From Dermacentor variabilis (taxonomy: Eukaryota; Arthropoda; Arachnida; Ixodida; Ixodidae), in NCBI RefSeq assembly GCF_050947875.1, contig NW_027460346.1, positions 1,054,001 to 1,118,000 on the forward strand: a DNA stretch of 64,000 bases, given 5' to 3'. Made by a program: the position numbers and the translations under genes. Numbering within the stretch: position 1 is the stretch's first letter; each line of letters begins with the position of its first letter. The notes below the pieces were generated by a model. That model saw nothing but the letters and a program-made list of their open reading frames with translations, was not told where the DNA came from and did no database searches. Below, one piece after another: positions 35,521 through 46,335 of the stretch.

Positions 35521-36239
35521 TGTTGAAGGGAGAGACTTGTTCTCATCAAGAATGAGGAATCTGGGATTTATTTACAGTATCTGCATGAGAATGTGACAGT
35601 TCATCAGTCTAACATGACTGAAAAAGGAATGCACCCTGAGGAGCCGCCAACGGCTCCTTAAATACACTGTCCTCCCGAAATCCCTAGGTGAGGGAAAACG
35701 GCAGTTCACCGCCGACTAATTCGGAGCGTCCAAAGTCATCGTAACCAACCCGCCTTTAAGGGGGTGGGTTTATGCACTCACTTCTGCACAGGTTGCACTG
35801 ACCACACCAAGGTGAGAGGGTTTTCGCAGACACTGTGCTTGACCCGAGCAGGCGCCTCTTTATTCCAGAGTTGACCCTGCAGTCAGTGGCCGCCGCATCT
35901 GTCCATTGATTGATGCGTGAGACGGGTTCTAAGCTGCCTGAGACGGCACCGCAAAATATCTTCCAGGAGCTCCCCTGCTCCAAGCAGACCTTGACGGTGT
36001 ACACACTAACAATACTTGCTCCGTCCACTGTGTCTAGCCATCTCGGCACCCTTCCGTTGGAAACGAGGCGCATTGTCCTCCTTACAAAACCAGTCGCCGC
36101 CACAGCCATGGTAGCGCCGATGGGCTGGGGACTGATGTCTGGTCGTCCTTTCAAAGCGAGTTGTCACAGCAGACCTGGTGGCGCCTTTCCGTCGGTCCCT
36201 TCCTCGAAGATCGCCAGCACCTGCTGGTCGAACGTAACA
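35521..36239 (-). repeat. Long terminal repeat, 719 bp, inside a Gypsy copy
   Basis: On the minus strand the block starts TGTTACGTTCGACC and ends CTCTCCCTTCAACA, the TG...CA ends of an LTR. A partial second copy with the same TGTTACG start and the shared words ACTAACAATACTTG and CAGTCGCCGCCA (or close variants) lies at about 53000-53328. It sits between the gag and protease relics of the Gypsy copy. No target-site duplication is visible at its edges, so it may mark a recombination junction rather than a simple insertion. Confidence 0.7.
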
Positions 36240-37290
36240 CAGGATACCCGTCAACGTCAAGAAAGTTTTGGTTCGTAGGTAACATGAGCAGAGAATTTGA
36301 GGGCAGGGTCGACAACACAGCTTCACCTCCAGAAGCTGTGGTGCCTAGTTTTTTGGCTGCATCCAGGAGGCAATAGGCGGCGAGGAGAAGCGACGGGCCT
36401 TGGGTGTACGAGACTAATGGCATTGAGATGAGGGCGAGTGGCTGTAGCGAAGGTTCGGAGGTGGGGCATCAGCGGCAGTGGGTTCTAGGCGGGTGGCATA
36501 GGGAACAGTAGGTCCAAAGGTGCAGGAATAAGCGCAGGCGTATGTCCGAGGAGGTGGTGGCCATTGGTTGCGGCAGTGACAAGCGACGTGGTCGATGCGA
36601 CAGCAGTGGAAGCAGATCGGCTTGTCATCAGGGGTACGCCATTTGGACGGGTTGTGATATGTGGCAGAAAAAGAGTGCCGGGGACGAGGAGGGCCGCTAG
36701 AGAACGGGGGAACGCTGGGTTGAGATGTGCAACACACGGAGTTCAGACCCATGTTCTCAAATTCCTGTCTGACGACGGCCTGAATCCTGGCAATTGTGGT
36801 TGCTGGCGGGTCGGGAGGTGTTGCAGAGAAGGCTGGCCAACAGGTGGCCTCGAGCTGGCGGCGAACAATACGGGTTCGGTCATCACAGGTGGTCGCCTGA
36901 TGTGGTCGACCCTCACATGTCGACGTAGCAGCAGTGTTGGGTAGCTGCGTGATGTGGTGTGTGATACGGCGGCTCTTAGCTTGTTCAAGGCGACGGTATT
37001 AATTTGTCATGGCGCCGATAGGAAAGACGTTGCCGAAAACAAGAAAATTGAAAGCGTCGTAGGCGATGCCTTTTAGCCACCTTATCTGCTTCAGACATAG
37101 TATGGTGGGCTTTGTGGCAAAGAGCCAAGACGTCTAGGATGTATCAAACGTATGGCTCTGTAGATGTCTGGTCACGAGGCGCAAGAGCCTTTCTCGCGGC
37201 AACCTTGCACCCAAAGGGGTCGCTAAACAGTTCTCGTAGCTTTACTTTGAAACTGTCCCAGTTCTACGCCCAGCTGCCAGGCAAGAACGC
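36240..37290 (-). pseudogene. Ty3/Gypsy gag relic with zinc knuckle
   Basis: Minus-strand frames contain a capsid-like NWDSFKVKLRELFSDPFG near 37260-37210, a SEADKVAK segment near 37095, then QEFENMGLNSVC near 36750, and a perfect nucleocapsid zinc knuckle C-X2-C-X4-H-X4-C (CFHCCRIDHVACHC) near 36620. The part after it, with LDAAKKLGTTASGGEAVL and FLDVDGYPV near 36260, leads towards protease but is cut by the LTR at 36239. Frame changes near 37000-37090 and a stop near 36414 break the frame. Confidence 0.8.
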
Positions 37291-40200
37291 CATCACCATC
37301 TGCCGCCGCCTGCCTTCCCTCTTCAAACCGGAGCCACCACACTCTGGTCGCCTGTTCATCCACCAATCCCATCGACATTGTGGTGAGACATTACATTCTT
37401 TTCTGTTTTTCAAATCCCCTTCACCAATGAGAAATTTCGCAGCATCCCCCCTTCAAGTATTTAGTGAAGAAAACTTTCAATCAAGAATTCATTCATGCTG
37501 ATGTAATTATGCAATGAATTACACAACTTCATTCAACTTGCTTGAACAATGAATAAAGAAATTAAATGGAAATCATTAGTCGGTTGGACTACACCTTAAC
37601 GTGCAACATAATTGGTGAATGCATATCCATAATTTATTTCCTTCCATGTCAATTAATTTCATTGCTCTGAGAAATTTTCTAATTTTTTTTGTGCTTGCAT
37701 TACTATGACCACAGCTAAAGTAATGCAAGGTGGCAAATTATTCACTGCTGCCAAAAATTTTAAAAAAAATATTTTTTTTTGCCACTTGTCGGCAGCAATG
37801 CAAGTGGAAAACTGCTTAGCAAGATTTGTATCTAGCAAATACATATGCAGTTGGCACCTTCATAACAACAGAGAGGTGGATCATGCTACACTGAGGCTGA
37901 AGGGCTAACAGGACAAACCTAGCTGAGCTAGACAAGGGTGGACCAGTGCATGGCACTGGCTCGGGTCAGGCCCGGGAAAAGTTTCCATGCAGTGCTCTAC
38001 TTTTATGCACTGTTTTCAAGTACTGAAATTTCATCCTTAAAATATTTCTAGGTATTGCAAGCATACTATGCTCTTCTATATCCATCACAGCTGCCTCTCA
38101 TTTTCACAACTACCTAAGCTTTATAGCTCAGAATAGCTGTAAAAATAAGGTATACTGAAGCGTAATGTTTTGTTTACGTGTTCCTGTCGTATGTTGAAAG
38201 GCAGCGTTTTGGTTGCAAGGTGACTTTCAGTTGTGTTTTGCCTCGGCACCATGACCATGACGTATTGTCAAAAATTCATTCAACATGAGAGATAGCAGTT
38301 GATGCCATAACGTCACGCTTACTTTTTAAGTAGCCGGAACACATTTTTACACAAAATGAATTCGCCCAAGGCGCACGATCACCAGGTCACTACAGATGTT
38401 GGTAAAGCACTATTTATTTCACACAACTGTTGCACCTTCCTTGCAAGTGTTGCATCTTCCTTTCCTTAAATTCTTTTCTTTTTCACACGGAAGGGGTGGT
38501 TTGCATAAAATTAAAATATCCGGATACACAAAAATACGGAGCAGTAAAGGTAAAGCGGCAGATGAGCAATATTCTCGCACCAACGTAGTGACAAATGAGC
38601 TGCTGCAAATGCTTCTTAACAGTCATGCTTTAACGGTGCGAGTGGTGCCTGCATTATGTTTAGAAAAAATTTACGATGCACTACCGAGGTTTTGCTTCGT
38701 TCAACATGTTAAAGGTAAACAGCGGGACTCCGCGCTGTTATACTCTGCGTCGTCGCAAACTACTGAAAGGCGTCACAACGCATCTACAGCGCGTAAATGG
38801 ATAAAGTAAGGCTATCAAAAGCTCGCCTTAAATGCAAATCGGAGCGCCGAACCTACGCGTCCTGTTGGAAAGACGAAGCGAGTGCTCTTCAAAACGCAAT
38901 AAACAATGGCCACATATCGATTTATCAATAAAGATCGTTATAAAACGATTCTTTGTACTGGCGGTGCAAAAAATACTAGCTGTTTGAAGAATTTAAACCA
39001 TTCAAACTGGGACTGAATCCTTCAATGACACGGACGCCCTGCAACAAACTAATAGAATAACTTATAACTTCCGAGCACTGAGAACAAGATTAACGCTTAC
39101 AAAAAAAAAAAAAGAAAGATTGGCTTTGCTAGTTTCTGTTTCGGTTTCTGATGCATGAAGCGCCACCTGCTTCCTGAAAAAAGTGCCATGGCAGCTTCCT
39201 GTTTACTTTTCGAAGTTGGCGTAACTAATGCAGCTGAGTGTGGCTGAGTCTCGAAGCTTTCGTGTGCCGTTATGCATAACGCAATCTCATTGAATAGATG
39301 CTGTGAGTATTTGTGGAGCCTCTAGAAAGTCCTGCATCGATACGTGTGTGTCTTTGTATACGCGCCATCTCTGGAGGTAAGCAAACCCTCTCAGCCAGCT
39401 TGCGCCGACCTTCGTTGCAAGGGCAATATTTGTAATTTAATACATGCTTTATCGGTATACGGCTGCATCTGACCGCCACTTTCTTATAGGCCTGATGAAA
39501 AGTGGTATTGAAACCACTACATGGGTACTACCGTAACCGTAATCTCTACCGTAATCTACCGTAATCTTAACCTGCGTTTTCATTTGCTTCAGTTCTAGTT
39601 CGATTTCAAAACAAAATCCCATTAGTTGGTACTCATCGTACATTATATGCTTAGCATGTTGGCTTCGCCCGATTTGTCTAGAATAATATATATATCATCG
39701 CCTTATAACAGACACGTCGGTATCGGAGAAGCTCGCAGGTGGGTGTGCCGTTTTTACTGCCTAAAGTACGTATGAACGACGTAGATAATGACACCTAGTG
39801 ATTCCTAAATAACTTAGAGTAAAGAAATGCTGTGTTGCTGCGAAATTTTAGTAATAAAGCAAAGATACGCCTGAAATGTTTTTCAGTGAAGTATTCGTGC
39901 ACATACTTGGGGACGTATTCTGAAACGTTCCACTTCGGCGATAGTTTGCCTAGGCAACAATTTCGCCTTCAGGCGCGCGCTGAGATGCTAAAATTGCATA
40001 ACAAAATACAAATTGCATAGCAAAATACAGTGGTGACTACCAGCTGATGCTTTTTGCGGGAATTACCAATATATGTAGCAATCAAAATGCAAGAAAAAGT
40101 AGCAACAGAAGAAAAAAAATTAAACACCTGTGAGTTTATTCAACCATACACTTGTGCATATATATGTGCTCACAGGTAGTTCTAGCTTTCTTTTATTGTG

Positions 40201-40439
40201 TGCGTGTTTTGCTGCACTACCCAGATACCATTCCATGATGACCGACCAACAAGCCCATATTGACACCCTTGTCAATTTCATTTCTAGTACAACAGGCTTT
40301 TTTCAATATGTTCCTCGGGATTTTGGGCATACTGTTGCCCTCATTGCCACGGCTGCTAGCAGCACGTGTGTCCTAAGGTTCCGTATTCATAACAAGCAGC
40401 TTCCACAGGATATAAAATCGTTGTTTACTGGTTTCGCAC
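37291..40439. other. Stretch without supported gene
   Basis: No gene recognised. A 137-codon plus-strand ORF at 38396-38809 has no family motif. ACCGTAATCT is repeated two to three times near 39530-39570. The part near 39905-39990 (GTATTCTGAAACGTTCCACT) reads like a dispersed repeat, judged by wording only. Confidence 0.35.
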
Positions 40440-42240
40440 CATTCGAATGTCGGTCACGGAAAAAGAATTTTGAAGATTGTATGTGCTAAACGACTTCAGC
40501 AGGCATGTCTCCACAGAGATTACCTCAGCGTGCAGATGTTTGATCAGTATGAGCCGTGCGTCGCAAGGAATCTTCTGTGGAGGCACCTGCACTTAGCTGA
40601 TCAAGCCACCAAGTTCCTTTGGCAACCTCAAATAAGACTACTACGGGCTCACGTGGACAAGAATTGACAGAAAGCAACAAGTGATGTCTACGTTTCTGAA
40701 GGTTTCATCCTTCCCAACAGTGTGTGCAAAGTTCTTGGCCTCGGTCCAAAATTTGCCCAAGCTACCAGCTGGACTAAACCGGAACTTCCCTGTCCATCAT
40801 AAGTAAAGTGTCCAGAAGAGCCCCGCAAGAAGATGGTGTGAGGATGAACTCGGAAGGTTTAGATGCCCTGTTATGATGTAAGCCCCAACCTTCTAAGTTA
40901 CCTGTAAAATGTGTAGTGTTAACTGAAGAATAATTCATTGTGTGTTATACCAGCTGACAAAGAGGGTGGTTTTGCAGTTTTTTCCTTTAAATGTTTCTTG
41001 GAAAAAGCCAGTCAAGCAATTTCTGCAGTGTTGAATGAGCGCAAGCATGTATCACTTATGAAAGCAGCAGCGAAACCAAGTGAAATTTACAGAAAGTTTA
41101 ATCTCGATAAACTAAGGAAAAGTTCAGAGATGTAATTTTTAGTAAGTGCACAAGGAGGATGTTCCTTTTCAGGTCATAATTTTCGAAAGGAGTACCTGGC
41201 AGAAGCAAGCTGCCCTGTACCTGGTTTCAAAGCTGAACGTTAAATTGATGACCAGTTTCTTGTAAAAGGTTCTGACAAATCCTTGATTTTGTTAGGTTTC
41301 ACGGCAAAAAGGCCTTCAAGGCCTTCTCAGCTAAGGTCAGAGAATTATATTATTCTATCCTGCTCAATGACCTTATTCAATGTGTCGAGGATTGTATTGA
41401 CAAATATGGTGCCGTAAGGCTTTCACAGGAAGCAGGTTGTTTCAGTAGAAGGGTATTTAGAATTATGGTGTTTTTACATGTCGTCAACATTTGCACAGTG
41501 GAACAATAGGCTGCATCTGCAGAAGAAAGGCATTTGCATAGGGTTGTGTCTGGCTCCCGTCTTTAGCAACCTATATTTAGCACAATTAGATAGGCACATA
41601 TATGACCACCTCACGGGACTAACAGTTTTTCAGCGAGCTTTTAGATTTGTCAACAATTTTTTAGTGTATCTGGATTTCCCTAGTAATAGTTTTCTAGAAA
41701 AATGTCCTGATGTCTAAGAGTTTTTGCGAGTGTTTGAGACCTCTTGAAGTGCAATACGTTTCAGTTTCTTGACTTTCAGTTCATCTCTACTGATAGTAGG
41801 ACTTGCTGGGCTTACAGTCCATGAGCTAAGAAACCCCTTCTCCAATTTCGTTCAGCCCATTTGAATTTGGTGAATAGGGGCATAACTAACTAATAGGGAT
41901 GGCTTTCTGCCCACTGCTGCGCATGTGGATGTAGGCCGAAATTCAAAACATGTTTTATCGTTGCAAAACACAGAGACCGTGTTACACGTGAGATAATCAA
42001 AGCGGGACAAATTCTACGTTTAAAGAATGGTTGAATCAGCACCCCTCTATTGCTCTCACTGACGAGGAGATCAGACACCTCGGGCTATCACCACGTTGAA
42101 TTTTGTGTGGCTTTGTCGTGGCGTTCTAAGTATGGTTGGTGGGCTATTGTGTGACTATAAATAGCGATGCTTTCTGAAAAGAAAATAAACAGTTGGAAGT
42201 TCAGCACTCCGTTCTCTCTTCTATCCCTTCTGGTGGCTTT
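40440..42240 (+). pseudogene. Penelope-like element, copy 1: reverse transcriptase and partial GIY-YIG
   Basis: The plus strand gives in order an N-terminal PLE segment (VCKVLGLGPKFAQ near 40730), VIPADKEGGFAVFSFKCF near 40950, KGICIGLCLAPVFSNLYLAQ near 41530 (the palm motif before the active site), and FRFVNNFLVYLDFP near 41645, where the catalytic YVDD-like site is FVNN. Next come STDSRTCWAY and KKPLLQFRSAHLN near 41830. A deletion then removes the linker and first half of the endonuclease; CCACGCRPKFKTCF and KHRDRVTREIIKAGQ near 41920-42010 and LTDEEIRHLGLS near 42085 give the C-terminus. Many stops. A tail with AATAAACAGTTGGAAGTTCA follows at 42185. Confidence 0.85.
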
Positions 42241-42299
42241 GCGCTGTTAACCTGAGTTTGAAGCATAATTTATCAACAAGCCCAATCTTAAACCCTTCG

Positions 42300-42985
42300 T
42301 AACTAACATGTGTTTCAAAAACATCCTGATGAAAACCAGTTTCCAGCAACAGGCTGCAAGTCTTAAGGAGGCTGGTTACCCTAACCATGTGTTGGTGTCA
42401 ATGGCAGAAAGGCTGCTCAAACAGGAACGTTCGAGACGATGCCTCCGTGCAAATGCAAGAGCTAGCAGCCGTGACCAGGTGAAAACCGCTGTGATTCAGT
42501 ATATACACCAGATATCACATAGCCTGAAAAAGATAGGAAGCCAAGGTAACGTGCGGGTGTTTTTTCAGCTCCAAATAAGCTAAGCACCTTGTGTAAAACC
42601 ACTGACCCAATAAGGACAAAAAAGCCGGTTTGCGGTAGAATCGCAAAGATGAGTTCGTCGGATGCGCTGTAGGAGTGGTCTATCATATTCCACTGTCATG
42701 CGGTAGATGCTACATAGGCCAAACCGGAAGATGCATTAATGAACACTTAAGAGAGCACAGAAATATAGTGTATCAGGTGATGATTTTCTTGCTTTGCATT
42801 GCAATACATGTCCATGTCGCCCTCTTCTAAATGACACCGCTGTTATATACAGGGATAAGCACAAGTGTGTAAAATTAATAGTAGAAACTGGGCAAACCCT
42901 CTCGGCCGCTGACCAATGTATCAGCGAACTATCACTATCATTGTCCGTGAGAAAGTTAGATTATTTGCGCATGCCATGAAAGTTG
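42300..42985 (+). pseudogene. Penelope-like element, copy 2: linker and GIY-YIG endonuclease
   Basis: Directly after copy 1 and in the same orientation, the plus strand gives a linker (RLLKQERSRRCLRANAR near 42410) and then an almost intact GIY-YIG core, GVVYHIPLSCGRCYIGQTGR near 42672-42731, with NEHLREH following. The Cys-rich segment HCNTCPCRPLL near 42800 and the C-terminus ISELSLSLSVRKLDYLR near 42920 complete the domain in a second frame. Tandem head-to-tail copies are typical of Penelope-like elements. The reverse transcriptase part is missing here. Confidence 0.85.
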
Positions 42986-43089
42986 ACTGCATTTGCAATG
43001 GATCATTTAGGTTTCTTGGTGTTTTCTTGTTGTACCGGTTTTAGACAGTGGTGGCTCTACTCATGAGCCATATATACAGTCGACTTCCA

Positions 43090-43170
43090 TTAATTTGATC
43101 ACCTCTCTGGGGTTTTACTTGCCAAAACCAGTTCTGATTATGAGGCATGCCCGTTAATTGATCCTGACGT
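43090..43170 (-). repeat. Ruka-like SINE, 3' fragment
   Basis: GGGGTTTTACTTGCCAAAAC followed by TGATTATGAGGCATGCC is the 3' body of the SINE in minus orientation. The tRNA-like head is missing. Confidence 0.65.
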
Positions 43171-43349
43171 GACCATTGAGACTGGTTGAATTGAACAAAA
43201 GGCATAAAAGAACATTGAAACATGCCATTGCTTCACTTTACAGTATTTGCCTTTAAAATTAACTTTGGCCGCGTTTCAGTTTAGCGCTACACCTGCAACC
43301 ATCAACAGCTACCAACTCGCCCAGTTTACTATTTTTCTTAATTTTAGCT

Positions 43350-43920
43350 TCACTGCAATACAGCCATGTTATGCATAGAACCATACCAAGCAGGGAAAGA
43401 TGCCATTGTTGCAAGACAGCACGTGTTCCCTAGTTTACGTACATGCACATGTGCAGTCTCCAGTCACAGTATGAGCACCAAGACGCCTAATAGGTGTATG
43501 GGCAGGCCTTCAGAGTTTGATATATTCACACTCTTTTGTTGGCTTTTAACATCTCCTCGGCTTATCGCAGTTTTTTCAACTTACTGCCTTCTTTTTTGCT
43601 AGCTTTCCCAAAACACATGATTGTTTTCCACTTCTCTGTGCACGGCACATTTACTTAAAGAACACATACTAGGCCTCATTAATGGTCTCATATACGAGAC
43701 ATGCATGGAAGGTGAAAAAAGGACTCAAATCACCACTGAAACGTAAGAAACAGCTCTGAATGGCTGCCAGTATGCTTATTAGGTGGCTAGGTGCTCCTAC
43801 TGTGACAGGAGACTGCATGCCTGTATAATCAAGGAACACGTGCTATGTCCTGTGACAGTGGCCCTTTTCCATTCTTGGTGTGCTTCACCACAGTAAGTTG
43901 CATATGCTTCAGCGCTTAAC
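43350..43920. repeat. Inverted pair of fragments of the 22.5-kb/51.9-kb unit
   Basis: 43440-43520 (GTCTCCAGTCACAGTATGAG, GGCAGGCCTTCAGAGTTTGA) matches the minus-strand reading of 22570-22640, and 43690-43920 (CTGAATGGCTGCCAGTATGC, CAGTGGCCCTTTTCCATTCT) matches the plus-strand reading of 22580-22730. The two fragments thus face each other across about 170 bases. Identity is clearly lower than between the 22-kb and 51-kb copies. Confidence 0.6.
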
Positions 43921-44054
43921 ACAGCTGTATTTGGGCGAATCTGACCAGTGAGGTTCGAATTATCTGACGAAGGCCAATTTTGAGATTGAAATAACAGAAG
44001 TTTGGGCTAACAGAAACATATTTCATTAAATAAAAAATCAACAAAACTTTACTT

Positions 44055-44370
44055 AAAAGGGGTGACTGACTACTTCTATATCATTAATATATATTAAAAA
44101 TGACAAGAGGCCAAGCATGCTGCTTTGAGGAACACTGGAAGTAACTAGCACTTCATGGGAAGGGCAATCGCTTATGCTGACAAATTGTTTGTGCTTAGTT
44201 AAGTATGCAGAGATTCAGCCAATTAAGTATGGCAGAAGATTTGTGATTTCGAGCTTCTCAATTAGTTTTGAGTGTCAAACAAGCTCAAATGCTTTTCTGT
44301 CTGCAATACAGGAATATAGCATCAATCTGGCCAGGTTTATCAAGAATGCTAGCAAATGCTTGCATGTATA
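44055..44370 (-). mobile_element. LINE reverse transcriptase fragment (CR1/Jockey-like)
   Basis: On the minus strand GQIDAIFLYCRQKSI near 44320 (palm motif A, normally D-LDF-KAF), then SSVPQSSMLGLLSFLIYIND near 44125-44066 (the G-PQGS-LGPLLF motif of LINE reverse transcriptases). Stops interrupt it and the YADD box is absent. It is a short internal relic. Confidence 0.8.
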
Positions 44371-44724
44371 AACCCGTGATCCAACTTCCAATAAATCGTT
44401 GAAAGTACCACTTGTGTGTGGTCTCTTCTCTCGTCTGTCTTGTGTATGGTTTCTGCGCTAAGCACTAAAAAAATGTTGTACCAACAATGTTAAAAGTCCA
44501 CCCTTGCAATGTAAAGTTTCTTTTTTTTTTTCGAAAATATTCCACACTTCTCTGAAATGTGAACATATTTGTTATTCAATATTCAATAGGTCAGTTTCGT
44601 CAAATATCCATATTTAATTCTATCCAGAAATATCAGAATATGAAAACCCCTACTACACATGGGCCTTGAGTGGAGCAGTATGGCCTTAAATGCGTGTAAT
44701 CAATGCTACTTACAGGGGACACAA

Positions 44725-44962
44725 GAGGTGAGTCTGGGGTTTTATGTGCAAAAACCACGACATGATTATGAGACACACAATAGTGGGGGACTCCGGATTA
44801 ATTTTGACCACCTGGAATTCTTCAATGTGCATTCAATGCATGGTAAACAGGTGTTCTTGCATTTCTTCCCCGTGGAAATGCAGCTGCTGCAGTCGGAATT
44901 TGATTCCGCGCCCTTGGGATTAGCAGCACACAATGCCAAAGGCATTATGGCGGGTTTTGAAA
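44725..44962 (-). repeat. Ruka-like SINE, diverged
   Basis: In plus orientation one reads GGGGTTTTATGTGCAAAAAC, GATTATGAGACAC, GGACTCCGGATTAATTTTGA, CTTCAATGTGCATTC and AATTTGATTCCGCGCCCTTG: the SINE body and a decayed B box on the minus strand. The head end is degraded. Confidence 0.7.
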
Positions 44963-45252
44963 CACGAGAGGTGGAAAAGAAACCGCGGAAAGCTTTAGAA
45001 GAGATGTTTTTTAGATTGTTTGACACATGTAATGCCAGTCACAACCAGGCTTCTGGTCAACTGATAAGTTTGTAAATGAGAGTGACTGAAAGGTAATAGT
45101 ATCTGCCGCACCAAGAGGACATCAGGAACATGTTCACATTGTCCAAATGATAATTTTTACAGCCTCAATTGAGAAAACAAATCTGTTGGCTGCCTAAAGG
45201 CGAGGCATCCCTACTGCGCGACTAGAAATTAATAAGCAAAGCAAAAAAGTAC

Positions 45253-45547
45253 CTGCTCTATATGTCCACTCAGGAACTGCAGTTCCCTTTGAGAATGGTC
45301 ACCACATGCACCTGACTTTCTCCCTAAAGATTCTAGTGTGTGTAATGATTGACAGAAAAGGAAGATTTGATAACTTCTAATTGCGTGTTCTCCAATTGAA
45401 TACAAGTCCAAATGGTCAACAACTATTTGATTTACATTTGACATTTTGAACATTCGCACAGCACAAGCCATACTCGAGAAGAACACCATCAGTGCAGATT
45501 GTGAAACACCTGACGAGTAGGGAAAAGAAAGCTTCGTTTTCAGGGCT
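45253..45547 (-). CDS. Candidate internal coding exon, unknown protein
   Basis: A 116-codon minus-strand open frame is bounded by an acceptor-like AATAATTTCAG just before 45547 and a donor-like CAG|GTACTT just after 45253, giving a 295-base exon with one open frame. The translation (for example KTKLSFPYSSGVSQSALMVF and SIGEHAIRSYQIFLFCQSLH) is mixed hydrophobic and polar, and looks like a helical globular protein rather than chance sequence. I do not recognise the family. A second open stretch with acceptor TTTACTTTTACAG lies upstream at 46385-46559, but its phase does not fit directly. Confidence 0.35.
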
Positions 45548-45769
45548 CTGAAATTATTTTGAGTTTTGTGCAAGTGCACCGTCAGTAGCGTACCTTCTGG
45601 TGATCATCAAGGGTTCAGCATTTAATATATCTGCTCTTACCAACACTAACAATACGAGACATTCCTCTAACAATTCTTTCCTTCCTCAGATAAACACTAA
45701 TTGTCAATGTTTACTGCTCTTTTATGGTGATTAAACACTAAATTAAACCACCCCCTATTAAAGCCTGCC

Positions 45770-46335
45770 GCACAACATTAACATTCAAGAGAGATATGAA
45801 GAAATATTTACTATCGACACTACTGGCTACAGACTCATTACTACGAACATATATTATATACAAATTTATTTTACCACTTTCAGTGCTTCTGTACTTGCCT
45901 AATGTATCGCTTTTATTCTCTATATCCCATTGTCTTTATTTTTTCCTTCCTTATTTTTAGAAATTTTAAGTTTTTTGTCGCACAATATATATTTCACTTG
46001 TACTTTGCATATTGTAAGCATATTTTTGTTTCTAATTATCTCGTACATTAACCCTGTGTTCTTTGATATGTGTCATCCCTATGTTTCCATAACGTGCCAA
46101 TTACTACATTTTTATTTATTCATACACATCATCTATTTCATTTGCTTGCATTTGTAAGCACCTTCCTTGTATTTGATTACTTGCTTCATTAACTTCGTGT
46201 ATTCTGATGTGTATCACTGCTATGTTGCCATAATGTATTCATTACTATATTAACTACTAATAGGTCCCACTGACAGTTTTTGTAACTCTGGGACCTCCAT
46301 CTGTACTAATGATGAATGATGAAATAAAATTTAGG
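45770..46335 (+). mobile_element. Probable LINE 3' end
   Basis: FKRDMKKYLLS-like text near 45790, then a T/A-rich untranslated part, then GGGACCTCCATCTGTACTAA and ATGAATGATGAAATAAAAT at the end, resemble Jockey/CR1-type LINE 3' ends. No catalytic motif is present. Confidence 0.45.

Noticed and set aside
38396..38809. 137-codon plus-strand ORF
   Set aside because: No recognisable domain, no signal peptide followed by a donor, and composition like flanking non-coding DNA.
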